Positions 18,362 to 27,642 of a stretch of 64,000 nt of DNA are shown here, piece after piece. How positions within the stretch are numbered: the first letter of the stretch is position 1; each line of letters opens with the position of its first letter. The notes under the pieces are model-generated. The model searched no databases, was not told the DNA's origin, and worked only from the letters and a program-made list of their open reading frames with translations. The stretch covers positions 245,604-309,603 of the forward strand of contig NZ_JAJNMU010000011.1 of the NCBI RefSeq assembly GCF_022458865.1, read 5' to 3'. Both the position numbers and the translations under genes were made by a program. This DNA is from Paenibacillus periandrae (GTDB lineage Bacteria; Bacillota; Bacilli; Paenibacillales; NBRC-103111).

Positions 18362-18609
18362 ATAATGTCGGCTTTTATGCTTGAACATCATGATATTACT
18401 AGCAAAAGGTCGTTTAGGATGCAGGTATGTGGGTGGGACCAGCATGGAAGAACTGGTAATCATGATATGTCGACAGATTTATTTCATAAAAGAAGGAAAT
18501 ACTAAGCAGTATGCAGAAATGATTAGATAGATAATTTAGCAGAGGTTTGAAAGTAGGATTCAATCAAGCAAATACTAACCGATTTCATGAAAAGGTACAG
18601 GAGGATTTT

Positions 18610-20712
18610 ATGGAAAATAGAGTACAAATGGATTTGGGCGGTCGTCCGTTCATCCTAGAAACAGGCCGTTTGGCCAAACAGGCAAATGCCGCAGTAACCG
18701 TACGTTATGGGGATACGGTGGTATTATGCACAGTAACAGCATCAGCTGAGCCTAAGGATCTGGATTTCTTTCCTTTAACGGTTAATTATGAGGAGCGCTT
18801 GTACGCAGTAGGCAAGATTCCAGGCGGATTTATCAAAAGAGAAGGTCGTCCTAGTCAAAAAGCAATTTTGGCAAGCCGCTTGACGGATCGTCCGATTCGT
18901 CCTTTATTTCCTGAAGGCTTCCGTAACGATGTTCAAGTCGTGGCAATTGTAATGAGTGTGGATCAGGAATGTTCACCTGAAATCGCTGCGATGATCGGAG
19001 TATCTGCATCCCTGAGTATTTCCGATGTTCCATTTAACGGACCTGTTGGCGGTGTTATTGTAGGCCGTGTCGGTGGTCAATTCGTAATTAATCCTACTTT
19101 GGAGCAAGCGGATAAGAGCGACGTGCATTTGGTTGTTGCAGGGACCAAGGATGCGATCATGATGGTTGAAGCAGGCGCTGACGAAGTGCCGGAAGAAGTT
19201 ATGCTTGAAGCGATCATGTTTGGTCACGACGAAATCAAGAAAATCGTTGCCATTCAGGAACAGCTTGTTCAAGAAGTTGGTAAACCTAAAATGGAAGTTA
19301 AACTTCACCGCGTTGATGATACGGTGAACAGTGAAGTTCGTGCTTTTGCACAAGCCCGACTGGTCGATGCTGTCAAAATTGCTGAGAAGCATGCCAGACA
19401 AGAAGCTATCGATGTAGTTAATGCGGATACAGTTGCACATTTCAAAATCGAATACGCAGAAACTCCGGAGAAGCTCGGTGATGTGAAGGAGACGTTGTAC
19501 GATATCGTAAAAGATGAAGTTCGTCGATTGATCACTCATGACAAGGTGAGACCGGATGGACGTGCTTTGGATGAAATCCGTCCTATTGAATGCGACATTG
19601 ATCTGCTTCCTCGTACCCATGGTTCCGGATTATTTACACGTGGACAAACGCAAGCATTGAGTATTTGTACGCTTGGTGCGCTTGGCGATGTGCAAATTCT
19701 GGACGGGCTGGATCTCGAAGAAACCAAACGTTTTATGCATCACTATAACTTTCCTCCGTTCAGCGTGGGTGAGGCAAGACCACTTCGTCCTCCGGGCCGT
19801 CGTGAAATTGGACATGGTGCATTGGGTGAACGTGCTTTGGAACCGATTCTTCCATCAGAAACGGATTTCCCTTATACGATCCGTCTTGTATCCGAGGTGT
19901 TGGAATCGAACGGTTCAACCTCGCAAGCAAGTATTTGCGCTAGTACTTTGGCGATGATGGATGCAGGTGTGCCTATTAAAGCTCCTGTTGCCGGTGTAGC
20001 GATGGGTTTAATCAAGGACGGCGAGCATTTTTCGATACTGAGTGATATTCAAGGGATGGAAGACCATCTTGGCGATATGGACTTTAAAGTGGCGGGAACT
20101 GCGAAGGGCGTTACAGCCTTGCAAATGGACATCAAAATTGACGGTATCGACCGTGATATATTGAATCAAGCCTTGGAGCAAGCCAAAGTAGGGCGGATGC
20201 ATATCCTTGGTAAAATGCTTGAGCGTATCCAACAGCCTAAGAAACAGCTTTCCCAATACGCACCTAAAATTCTTACAATGTTTATCAATCCGGATAAAAT
20301 CCGTGATGTCATCGGCGCTGGCGGTAAAATTATCAATAAAATCATTGAAGAAACAGGCGTAAAAATCGATATCGAACAAGATGGCCGTGTGTTCATTGCA
20401 TCCTCCAATCAAGAGATGAACGACAAAGCGCGTGCTATTATTGAAGGTATTGTAAAAGAAGTTGTGATTGGTGAAATCTATCTGGGTACGGTTAAACGGG
20501 TAGAGAAGTTTGGTGCATTTGTAGAGATTTTGCCGGGCAAGGAAGGTTTGGTACATATTTCTCAGTTGTCTTCAGAGCGAGTTGCCAAAACAGAAGATGT
20601 TGTGGCCGTAGGCGATACCATAACGGTAAAGGTTACTGAAATCGACCAGCAAGGCCGTATCAATCTGTCTCGTAAAGCAGTATTAACAACAGAAGCTCCT
20701 GCACAATCCTAA
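18610..20712 (+). CDS. pnp: Polyribonucleotide nucleotidyltransferase (PNPase)
   Basis: Phosphorolytic 3'-5' exoribonuclease, main RNA-decay exonuclease in Firmicutes. Two RNase PH-like domains are visible (the first beginning LGGRPFILETGRLAKQA, the second with VRPDGRALDEIRPI and GSGLFTRGQTQ), then a KH domain (VIGAGGKIINKIIEETG) and an S1 domain (GTVKRVEKFGAFVEILPG). I start at ATG 18610 after ACAGGAGGATTTT, giving 700 residues; the frame continues upstream to 18547 without a ribosome binding site. Confidence 0.97.
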   Translation: MENRVQMDLGGRPFILETGRLAKQANAAVTVRYGDTVVLCTVTASAEPKDLDFFPLTVNYEERLYAVGKIPGGFIKREGRPSQKAILASRLTDRPIRPLFPEGFRNDVQVVAIVMSVDQECSPEIAAMIGVSASLSISDVPFNGPVGGVIVGRVGGQFVINPTLEQADKSDVHLVVAGTKDAIMMVEAGADEVPEEVMLEAIMFGHDEIKKIVAIQEQLVQEVGKPKMEVKLHRVDDTVNSEVRAFAQARLVDAVKIAEKHARQEAIDVVNADTVAHFKIEYAETPEKLGDVKETLYDIVKDEVRRLITHDKVRPDGRALDEIRPIECDIDLLPRTHGSGLFTRGQTQALSICTLGALGDVQILDGLDLEETKRFMHHYNFPPFSVGEARPLRPPGRREIGHGALGERALEPILPSETDFPYTIRLVSEVLESNGSTSQASICASTLAMMDAGVPIKAPVAGVAMGLIKDGEHFSILSDIQGMEDHLGDMDFKVAGTAKGVTALQMDIKIDGIDRDILNQALEQAKVGRMHILGKMLERIQQPKKQLSQYAPKILTMFINPDKIRDVIGAGGKIINKIIEETGVKIDIEQDGRVFIASSNQEMNDKARAIIEGIVKEVVIGEIYLGTVKRVEKFGAFVEILPGKEGLVHISQLSSERVAKTEDVVAVGDTITVKVTEIDQQGRINLSRKAVLTTEAPAQS

Positions 20713-20737
20713 GAAGCCCAAGGTAAGCAATGAAAAG

Positions 20738-20769
20738 AGAGGCAGCATCGTCTGTCTCTTTTTTTTGGT
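20738..20769 (+). terminator. Terminator after pnp
   Basis: GAGAGGCAG pairs with CTGTCTC with one bulge, followed by eight Ts. Confidence 0.7.
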
Positions 20770-20829
20770 ATATTCTTGTCCCACCCTGCATATGTATCGG
20801 ACAAACGATCTAATGATGGGAGCGGGTTC

Positions 20830-21867
20830 ATGGAACGTTTACAGGTTGTTATCCTCTGTGGATTGTTCGTAACAGCGACGCTGATGCTGTACAAATCCGA
20901 CAGTATTGGTTCATTCGTCCAACACAGTAAACAGCAGTATACACATGTCTCCGCGGCTGATCCTAGCAGGAAATCGGTCTCGTCTGTTAATGCGATGAAA
21001 GAGGTGCAGCCAAGCGGAGAACGGGAAGAGCTGCTGAAGCAAATTCAAGCCGAGGCAGCCAAAAGAAATATCGCTCCTGTCGATGCCAGATTGGATCGGG
21101 TATGGAAGGCCATTCCAGGCTATAACGGTCTGGAGGTCGATGTGGAAAAATCTTTGGCATTAAATGAACAGCTTTTATTCAGAAATCAGCTTCGTCTGGC
21201 TATGCGAGAGGTGGAACCAGCTATACAATTGGAGCATCTGGGCTCGCATCCGGTTTATAAAGGCAATCCGATGAAGCCGATGGTTTCACTGATGATTAAT
21301 GTTGCTTGGGGAAATGAATATTTGCCCAAAATGCTTAAGGTGCTCGAGGATGAGCAGGTCCACGCAACCTTTTTCTTCGATGGAAGCTGGTTAAAGCAAA
21401 ATATCCCTACAGCTCAGCTCATCAAAGAAAAAGGACATGAGCTATCCAATCATGCTTATTCCCATAAAGATATGAGTAAGCTTTCCAAAGCTCAGGCCAC
21501 AGCGGAAATCATCAAAACCGAACAGCTGCTGAAGGAACAACTAGGGGTAACGAACCGTTTGTTTGCTCCTCCTTCAGGCGATTTTAATCAAGCGACGGTG
21601 GACATCGCGCGAGAACTCAAGCTTACAACGATTTTGTGGACCCTGGATACCGTGGATTGGCAAAAGCCGCAGCCATCGTCAATAATTCGAAAAGTAGCTG
21701 CTCGTGTGGAACCAGGAGCTCTGATTTTAATGCACCCAACCTACTCATCGAGTGAAGCATTGCAGGAAATCATCCGGACGATCAAGCGAAAAAAAATGAA
21801 GCTGGGAACCGTAAGCGAGCTCATCTCAACAAATCGGGTTGACGAAGTTGAGTCTACTAACCAATAG
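20830..21867 (+). CDS. ylxY: YlxY-type sporulation polysaccharide deacetylase family protein
   Basis: NodB-fold protein with an N-terminal membrane anchor (residues 5-20). In the NodB domain, the histidine pair HAYSH (His208, His212), the APPSGDFN loop and the C-terminal LMHP are present. The usual TFDDG motif is replaced by MINVAWGNEY (155-164), so the catalytic base and metal-binding Asp pair are missing. Activity is therefore uncertain. Start ATG 20830 after GATGGGAG; an upstream TTG at 20776 overlaps the pnp terminator. Same slot as ylxY between pnpA and mlpA in B. subtilis. Length 345. Confidence 0.88.
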   Translation: MERLQVVILCGLFVTATLMLYKSDSIGSFVQHSKQQYTHVSAADPSRKSVSSVNAMKEVQPSGEREELLKQIQAEAAKRNIAPVDARLDRVWKAIPGYNGLEVDVEKSLALNEQLLFRNQLRLAMREVEPAIQLEHLGSHPVYKGNPMKPMVSLMINVAWGNEYLPKMLKVLEDEQVHATFFFDGSWLKQNIPTAQLIKEKGHELSNHAYSHKDMSKLSKAQATAEIIKTEQLLKEQLGVTNRLFAPPSGDFNQATVDIARELKLTTILWTLDTVDWQKPQPSSIIRKVAARVEPGALILMHPTYSSSEALQEIIRTIKRKKMKLGTVSELISTNRVDEVESTNQ

Positions 21868-21930
21868 TGGTAAGATCATAAAGTTACATAAAGTTACTAA
21901 CCGAACATCTTTACAAGGAGGCTCCTTTTA

Positions 21931-23181
21931 TTGAATAAACATATTTTAAGCAATGGACTGCGGCTTGTTGTGGAGCCTATTCCCACGTGCCGTTCTGTAG
22001 CCTTTGGAATTTGGGTCAAAACAGGCTCTCGCAACGAGCAGCAGCATAACAACGGAATTTCGCATTTTATCGAGCACATGTTATTTAAAGGGACAGATAA
22101 GTATTCGGCCAAAGATATTGCAGAATTGTTCGATGGCATTGGTGGTAATGTGAACGCTTTTACCTCAAAAGAATATACCTGTTATTATGCCAAGGTGTTG
22201 GATGAGCATCTGCCCATCGCAGTGGAAGCACTAGCCGATATGTTCTTTCGTTCAACGTTTGATCCAACCGAGCTTGAAAAGGAAAAAAATGTTATATTTG
22301 AGGAAATCTCCATGTACGAAGATACGCCTGACGATATGGTTCATGATCTTATCGCAAGTGCTGCGTATGAGGACCATTCGCTCGGCTATACGATTATTGG
22401 AACCGAGCAGAATTTGACGGCGATGAATTCGGATACCTTAAAGCAATATATGAAAAATCAATATACAATTGAAAATACAGTTATTGCGATAGCGGGTAAT
22501 ATTGATGATTCGATTGTGCAGCTTATGGAGCAGCACTTTTCCGGCTTTCAGAACAAGGGGTCAGAAGTCTTATATACACCGCCAGCCTTTCACAGCAATC
22601 TGAAATACCACGAGAAGAAAACGGAACAAAACCATATTTGCTTGTCATTACCAGGGTTATCTGCCAAGGATGATCGCGTGTATGCTATGGTGCTGCTGAA
22701 CAATGCCATTGGCGGCGGTATGAGCTCCAGATTATTTCAAGAAATTAGAGAAAAACGCGGTATGGCGTACTCCGTCTATTCTTATCATACTTCTTACCAG
22801 GATGGCGGGATGTTCACGATTTATACCGGCACAGCACCCAAACAGACTGAAGATGTATTGAAAGTGACGATGGAGCTGTTAAGCGAGCTTAAGGACAAGG
22901 GACTGACGGCTGCTGAGCTCAGAAAAGGCAAAGAGCAGATGAAAGGAAGCTTGATCCTGAGTCTGGAGAGCACCAGCAGTCGCATGAACCGGTTAGGCAA
23001 AAATGAGCTGATGCTTGATCGTCATTATGATATGGATGAAATTATTGAGCGTATCGAAAGCGTTGAGCTTGATCAGATACAAGAGCTTACACTGGAAATG
23101 CTAGCGACTCCTTTTGCACTTTCGATGGTCGGACAAACGGATAAAGTATTGGAAGGCTTCAGGAGGGATCAGCTTGTTTAA
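21931..23181 (+). CDS. mlpA: M16 family zinc peptidase (MlpA/YmxG)
   Basis: Insulinase-like zinc peptidase. The inverted zinc motif HFIEH is at residues 45-49 with the downstream glutamate in NVIFEEISMYED. The second half carries NAIGGGMSSRLFQEIREKRGMAYSVYS, the R/Y substrate-binding motif. 416 residues. Start TTG 21931 after AAGGAGG; that ribosome binding site can fold with TCCTT immediately downstream. The stop overlaps the dut start by eight bases, indicating coupling. Confidence 0.93.
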   Translation: MNKHILSNGLRLVVEPIPTCRSVAFGIWVKTGSRNEQQHNNGISHFIEHMLFKGTDKYSAKDIAELFDGIGGNVNAFTSKEYTCYYAKVLDEHLPIAVEALADMFFRSTFDPTELEKEKNVIFEEISMYEDTPDDMVHDLIASAAYEDHSLGYTIIGTEQNLTAMNSDTLKQYMKNQYTIENTVIAIAGNIDDSIVQLMEQHFSGFQNKGSEVLYTPPAFHSNLKYHEKKTEQNHICLSLPGLSAKDDRVYAMVLLNNAIGGGMSSRLFQEIREKRGMAYSVYSYHTSYQDGGMFTIYTGTAPKQTEDVLKVTMELLSELKDKGLTAAELRKGKEQMKGSLILSLESTSSRMNRLGKNELMLDRHYDMDEIIERIESVELDQIQELTLEMLATPFALSMVGQTDKVLEGFRRDQLV

Positions 23182-23620
23182 TGTGCAATTGAAGCGGCTG
23201 CCAGGGAATGAGGACGTACAGCTGCCACAAAAAATGTCACTCTCAGCCAGTGGCTTCGATCTATATGCGGCCGTAACGTCACCTGTTGAAATTGGACCGG
23301 GTCAAAGGATATTGATTCCTACAGGGCTGACACTGGCCATGCCGCCCGAACTCGAAGCGCAGATTCGACCGCGCAGCGGCTTGGCTTTAAAGCATGGAAT
23401 CACATGTTTAAACTCACCGGGAACGATCGATGCAGACTATCGCGGCGAGGTGAAGGTACTGCTGATCAATCATGGATCGGAGACCTTTACGATTCAAAGA
23501 AACGAACGGATTGCCCAGATGGTATTCCAGATCGTACCTTCCGTTCAACTTATAGAAGTGGATGTTCTTACAGACACAGAACGTGGTGCCGGTGGCTTCG
23601 GACATACAGGCACACAATGA
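23174..23620 (+). CDS. dut: Deoxyuridine 5'-triphosphate nucleotidohydrolase
   Basis: Hydrolyses dUTP to dUMP, preventing uracil incorporation and feeding thymidylate synthesis. All five trimeric-dUTPase motifs are visible: SGFDLYAA, PRSGLALKHGI, GTIDADYRGEVKVLLIN, ERIAQMV, and the C-terminal GAGGFGHTG. I start at TTG 23174 after AGGAGGG, giving 148 residues; the open frame upstream lies inside mlpA. It occupies the place where B. subtilis has ymxH. Confidence 0.95.
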   Translation: MFNVQLKRLPGNEDVQLPQKMSLSASGFDLYAAVTSPVEIGPGQRILIPTGLTLAMPPELEAQIRPRSGLALKHGITCLNSPGTIDADYRGEVKVLLINHGSETFTIQRNERIAQMVFQIVPSVQLIEVDVLTDTERGAGGFGHTGTQ

Positions 23621-23635
23621 CAGCCAAACCAAAAA

Positions 23636-23680
23636 CACCTTTTTGCCTTGATGTTTCATCGGGCGAAAAGGTGTTTTTTG
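23636..23680 (+). terminator. Terminator after dut
   Basis: AAACACCTTTTTGCC pairs with GGCGAAAAGGTGTTT, followed by a T run. Confidence 0.8.
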
Positions 23681-23689
23681 CGTACAGTA

Positions 23690-23717
23690 ACCCATCATTA
23701 GGCCAGCGCATAAGATG
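23690..23717 (+). promoter_or_regulatory. Sigma-K-type promoter of dpaAB
   Basis: ACC, 16-base spacer, CATAAGATG: one mismatch from the mother-cell sigma-K consensus AC-N16-CATANNNTA. Predicted start near 23724, 29 bases before dpaA. spoVFAB is sigma-K controlled in B. subtilis. Confidence 0.6.
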
Positions 23718-23752
23718 AGTTAGCGACAGCGATTAGAAAGAGGTGAGAACGC

Positions 23753-24652
23753 ATGCTTACAGGAATTCAAGTGGCTTTGATCGGCGGTGACGCCAGGCAG
23801 CTTGAAGTCATAAATAAATGCACCGAGTTGGATGCTTCCGTTGTTCTAATCGGGTTTGATAATTTACAAAACGTTTTCAGCGGAATTACCAAAGCAGAGC
23901 TGAGTCCGAAGGTACTGGAAACGATGGACGCGGTTATTTTGCCTGCTGTAGGTACGGATGACAAGGGCTATGTCGAAAGTATATTTTCCACATCCGAGCT
24001 GCAGCTAACAGAGCAGCATATTCAGGCGCTGCCGAAGCATGCCAAAGTATTCACAGGTATGGCAAAGCCGTATTTGCGTAATTTGTGTGCTCAAGCCTCG
24101 ATCCAGCTCATAGAGCTATTCGACTTGAATGAGGTTGCCATTTACAATTCCATTCCGACAGCTGAAGGCGCCATTATGATGGCGATTCAAAATACCGATT
24201 TTACGATTCACGGATCGGTTTCGATGGTGCTCGGTTTCGGAAGAACCGGTATCACACTCGCCAGGACACTGCATGGACTTGGCGCCAAAGTTAAGGTCGG
24301 TGTCAACAAACCGGAGTATTTTGCAAGAGCTTTAGAGATGGGATTTTTACCTTTTTACACCCATGATTTGTACGCTCAGGTAGCTAATATTGACTTGCTT
24401 TTTAACACAATTCCGTCTATGATAGTCACAGCGCAAATTATTGCCAATATTCCACATCGAGCTGTGATCATTGATTTGGCTTCCAAACCCGGAGGAACGG
24501 ATTTTCGTTTTGCCGAGAAGAGAGGTATCAAAGCAATGCTCGCACCTGGACTCCCCGGAATTGTTGCACCGAAAACAGCCGGTCGCATCATTGCTGATAC
24601 CTTGAGTCGTATGATTCTTGAGGATGCAGGACAAGGGAGGAAAGCGGAATGA
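23753..24652 (+). CDS. dpaA: Dipicolinate synthase subunit A
   Basis: With DpaB converts dihydrodipicolinate to dipicolinic acid in the mother cell; DPA with calcium dehydrates the spore core. The 299-residue protein has a nucleotide-binding fold in its second half (VLGFGRTGITLARTLHGLGAKV), resembling dehydrogenases. Start ATG after AAAGAGGTG. The stop overlaps dpaB by four bases. It lies beside asd-dapG-dapA, which supply its substrate. Confidence 0.95.
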   Translation: MLTGIQVALIGGDARQLEVINKCTELDASVVLIGFDNLQNVFSGITKAELSPKVLETMDAVILPAVGTDDKGYVESIFSTSELQLTEQHIQALPKHAKVFTGMAKPYLRNLCAQASIQLIELFDLNEVAIYNSIPTAEGAIMMAIQNTDFTIHGSVSMVLGFGRTGITLARTLHGLGAKVKVGVNKPEYFARALEMGFLPFYTHDLYAQVANIDLLFNTIPSMIVTAQIIANIPHRAVIIDLASKPGGTDFRFAEKRGIKAMLAPGLPGIVAPKTAGRIIADTLSRMILEDAGQGRKAE

Positions 24653-25242
24653 ATTGGCAAGGGAAAACGGTAGGCTTCGCTTTAACGGGATCACATTGCA
24701 CATTTGAAGAAGTCATGCCGCAAATCAGACGGTTTGTTGATGCAGGTGCGCGGGTCATTCCCATCGTTTCCTACACCATACTTACAACGGATACACGATT
24801 TGGCAAGTCTGAAGATTGGCAGAAGCAGTTGAAAGAGATTACAGGTAATGATATCATTACTTCAATTGTGGATGCTGAACCGTTAGGACCTTCAAAGCTG
24901 CTTGATGTGCTTGTTATTGCGCCTTGCACGGGCAATACGACCAGCAAGCTGGCCAATGCAATGACGGAAAGTCCTGTATTGATGGCCGCCAAAGCACAGA
25001 TGCGCAATCTCAGACCGTTGGTTTTGGCGATTTCCACCAATGATGGCTTAGGGCTCAATGCCATGAATATTAGTAAATTGTTAATTACCAAAAACATATA
25101 TTTTGTTCCATTCGGTCAGGATGCGCCTGCTTTAAAGCCGAACTCACTCGTAGCCCGTATGGATTTGATTATGGAAACCTGTGAGGATGCGCTTCAAGGA
25201 AAGCAGCTTCAACCTATGGTGATTGAACGCTTTAATTATTAA
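24649..25242 (+). CDS. dpaB: Dipicolinate synthase subunit B (flavoprotein)
   Basis: Flavoprotein subunit of dipicolinate synthase, 197 residues. The fold is flavodoxin-like of the Dfp/UbiX class: GKTVGFALTGSHCTFEEVMP at the N terminus, VIAPCTGNTTSKLANAMTESP binding FMN, and LAISTNDGLGLNA. Translationally coupled to dpaA through ATGA. A 42-base gap with a GGGGAGAG site separates it from asd. Confidence 0.95.
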   Translation: MNWQGKTVGFALTGSHCTFEEVMPQIRRFVDAGARVIPIVSYTILTTDTRFGKSEDWQKQLKEITGNDIITSIVDAEPLGPSKLLDVLVIAPCTGNTTSKLANAMTESPVLMAAKAQMRNLRPLVLAISTNDGLGLNAMNISKLLITKNIYFVPFGQDAPALKPNSLVARMDLIMETCEDALQGKQLQPMVIERFNY

Positions 25243-25284
25243 TAATTCATAACTGCTTATTATGCACAGGGGAGAGACGAACAG

Positions 25285-26325
25285 ATGTCGAATCAGAAAT
25301 TATTCAATGTTGCTGTTGTTGGAGCAACAGGTGCCGTAGGAGAACAAATCCTTCGTTTGTTGGAAGAGCGCAATTTCCCCATTCAAACACTAAAATTACT
25401 TTCTTCTCCACGTTCCGCTGGAGTCAAGCTTAATTTTAAAGGCAATCCCGTTGAAGTGGAAGTGGCTACACCTGACAGCTTCGAAGGTGTTGATATAGCT
25501 TTATTCAGTGCCGGTGGAAGTGTCAGTCTGGATTTAATACCAGAAGCGATTAAACGCGGTACGGTTTGTATCGATAATACGAGTGCTTATCGGATGGACG
25601 CAGAGACTCCACTTGTGGTTCCCGAAGTGAATATAGATAAAATCAGCGAGCATAAAGGTGTTATTGCGAATCCGAATTGCTCAACCATTCAGATGGTAGT
25701 CGCATTAAAGCCATTATATGATCGTTATGGCATTTCACGGATTATTGCATCGACGTATCAAGCTGTATCGGGTGCAGGTGCGCTTGCGATTGAAGAAACA
25801 CTTCGTCAAACTAAAGAAGTATTGGAAGGGAATGCGGTTGATCCGAAGATTTTACCGGCAGCCTCTTTACCTGTGAAGCACCAAATTGCTTTTAATGCGA
25901 TTCCGCAAATCGACAAATTTACGGATAATGGCTTTACCTATGAAGAGATGAAAATGATCAATGAAACGAAAAAAATTATGGGTGACGATACTTTGGAGGT
26001 TACAACAACCTGCGTACGTATCCCGGTTATTTATGGTCACTCGGAATCTGTATATGTAGAACTGAAGCAGGATTTTGATATCGAAGAAGTAAAGCAGCTG
26101 CTTGCTGATGCTCCTGGAGTGGTATTGGTTGATAATCCGGCTGAGCAGCAATATCCGCTAGCTACAGATGCAGCAGGTAAGCTGGATACTTTTGTTGGGC
26201 GCGTTCGTCGTGACTTAAGTAATCCACGCGCACTTAATATGTGGATTGTTTCCGACAACCTGCTCAAAGGTGCTGCTTGGAATGCTGTGCAGATTGCTGA
26301 ATATATTGCAATCGAACAAAACTAA
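25285..26325 (+). CDS. asd: Aspartate-semialdehyde dehydrogenase
   Basis: Reduces aspartyl phosphate to aspartate semialdehyde with NADPH, feeding lysine, diaminopimelate, threonine and methionine. NADP loop VGATGAVGEQ at 12-21; catalytic NPNCST with Cys132; SGAGALAIEE and GRVRRD contribute substrate residues. 346 residues. Between dpaB and dapG as in B. subtilis. Confidence 0.97.
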   Translation: MSNQKLFNVAVVGATGAVGEQILRLLEERNFPIQTLKLLSSPRSAGVKLNFKGNPVEVEVATPDSFEGVDIALFSAGGSVSLDLIPEAIKRGTVCIDNTSAYRMDAETPLVVPEVNIDKISEHKGVIANPNCSTIQMVVALKPLYDRYGISRIIASTYQAVSGAGALAIEETLRQTKEVLEGNAVDPKILPAASLPVKHQIAFNAIPQIDKFTDNGFTYEEMKMINETKKIMGDDTLEVTTTCVRIPVIYGHSESVYVELKQDFDIEEVKQLLADAPGVVLVDNPAEQQYPLATDAAGKLDTFVGRVRRDLSNPRALNMWIVSDNLLKGAAWNAVQIAEYIAIEQN

Positions 26326-26333
26326 ATGTGAGA

Positions 26334-26358
26334 TGGCTTCTTAAGGGAAGCCTATTTT
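26334..26358 (+). terminator. Weak hairpin between asd and dapG
   Basis: GGCTTC / GAAGCC, 6 bp, followed by TATTTTC. Partial termination at most; the genes may be read together. Confidence 0.4.
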
Positions 26359-26403
26359 CATATATAAATCTATAATTAAGTTTCCAACGGAAAAGGGGAC
26401 CTC

Positions 26404-27621
26404 ATGAAAATTCTCGTGCAGAAATTCGGAGGCACGTCCCTTTCCAGCGTCGAAGCCAGAGCACACGTCATTGAACATATCCAGGATGCATTGAAACAAC
26501 AATTCAAACTAGTAGTCGTTGTATCGGCGATGGGGAGAAAAGGCGAGCCCTATGCAACAGATACATTATTGGATTGGATCCACAATAACGGGAACCAGCT
26601 GCCTCCAAGAGAACAAGACATGCTGCTCTGCTGTGGTGAACTTATTTCGGCTGCCACTTTATGCAGCTTGCTGCGAGCACACCATATAGCGGCTACAGTT
26701 CTTACGGGTGCACAGGCAGGAATTATTACTAACGACAACTTCGGCAATGCGCAAATTGTGTCTGTACAGCCAAGGCGAATCCTGGATTTGCTGGATCAGG
26801 GAAACGTTGTCATAGTGGCCGGCTTTCAAGGTCAAACGTCCAATCAGGACTTTACGACTCTCGGAAGAGGTGGTAGCGATACTTCGGCAACGGCACTCGG
26901 TGTAGCACTTCATGCAGAGTTCATTGATATTTTTACCGATGTGGACGGGATTTTAACAGCAGACCCAAGAATCGTTAAAGAAGCGCGTCCCTTGACTCAG
27001 GTATCCTATATGGAAATATGTAATATGGCTCATAACGGTGCCAAAGTTATTCACCCAAGGGCAGTAGAAGTTGCCATGAGTGGCAATGTGCCTGTCCGTG
27101 TTCGATCTACATTTAGTAAATCACTCGGAACACTGGTGACCCATCCTTCGGCAATAGTACCTGATACGGATTGTATTGGGGATCGATTAATAACGGGAAT
27201 TGCCAATTTCGCTAACCTCACGCAAGTGCAGGTTTTTGCTGCGGAAGGCATTTATGATTTACAGCTTACCGTATTTAAAGCTATGGCCAAGCATCATATT
27301 AGTGTGGATTTCATCAATGTAAATCCATCTGGAGTTACTTACACCGTCTTTGACGATGAGGCTACAAGAACCAAAGCCATACTGGGCGAGCTGGGCTATC
27401 AGCCCGTGTTAACGTCCAATTGTGCCAAAGTTTCAATCATTGGTGGCGGTATGAACGGTGTCCCTGGCATTATGGCTCATATCGTTGAAGCTTTGACAGA
27501 GGAAGATATTCAAATTTTACAATCAGCGGATTCCAATACGACGATATGGGTGCTCGTACAAGGATCGGATATGGCTACATCGATTCGTGCGCTGCACAAG
27601 AAATTTCAATTGCATCTATAA
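26404..27621 (+). CDS. dapG: Aspartokinase (DapG type)
   Basis: Phosphorylates aspartate, the first step toward diaminopimelate and DPA. KFGGTSLSS at the N terminus and GRGGSDTSATALG in the kinase domain bind nucleotide and aspartate; TDVDGILTADPR follows. Two ACT domains lie in the C-terminal third (QVQVFAAEGIYDLQLTVFKAM and VSIIGGGMNGVPGIMAHIVEAL). By synteny it corresponds to diaminopimelate-regulated aspartokinase I; the effector cannot be read from sequence. 405 residues, ATG after AAAAGGGG. Confidence 0.94.
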   Translation: MKILVQKFGGTSLSSVEARAHVIEHIQDALKQQFKLVVVVSAMGRKGEPYATDTLLDWIHNNGNQLPPREQDMLLCCGELISAATLCSLLRAHHIAATVLTGAQAGIITNDNFGNAQIVSVQPRRILDLLDQGNVVIVAGFQGQTSNQDFTTLGRGGSDTSATALGVALHAEFIDIFTDVDGILTADPRIVKEARPLTQVSYMEICNMAHNGAKVIHPRAVEVAMSGNVPVRVRSTFSKSLGTLVTHPSAIVPDTDCIGDRLITGIANFANLTQVQVFAAEGIYDLQLTVFKAMAKHHISVDFINVNPSGVTYTVFDDEATRTKAILGELGYQPVLTSNCAKVSIIGGGMNGVPGIMAHIVEALTEEDIQILQSADSNTTIWVLVQGSDMATSIRALHKKFQLHL

Positions 27622-27642
27622 TAAACCTAGGAGGAGTTTGCC

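Noticed and set aside
18284..18505. 73-codon open frame after rpsO
   Set aside because: It runs through the rpsO terminator, has no ribosome binding site and no coding-like composition.
18973..19620. 215-codon antisense frame in pnp
   Set aside because: Shadow of PNPase; no start signal or recognisable domain.
26326..26403. Possible lysine riboswitch before the aspartokinase gene
   Set aside because: The 78-base gap holds only a small hairpin, far too short for the lysine riboswitch, and DapG-type enzymes are not usually under it.
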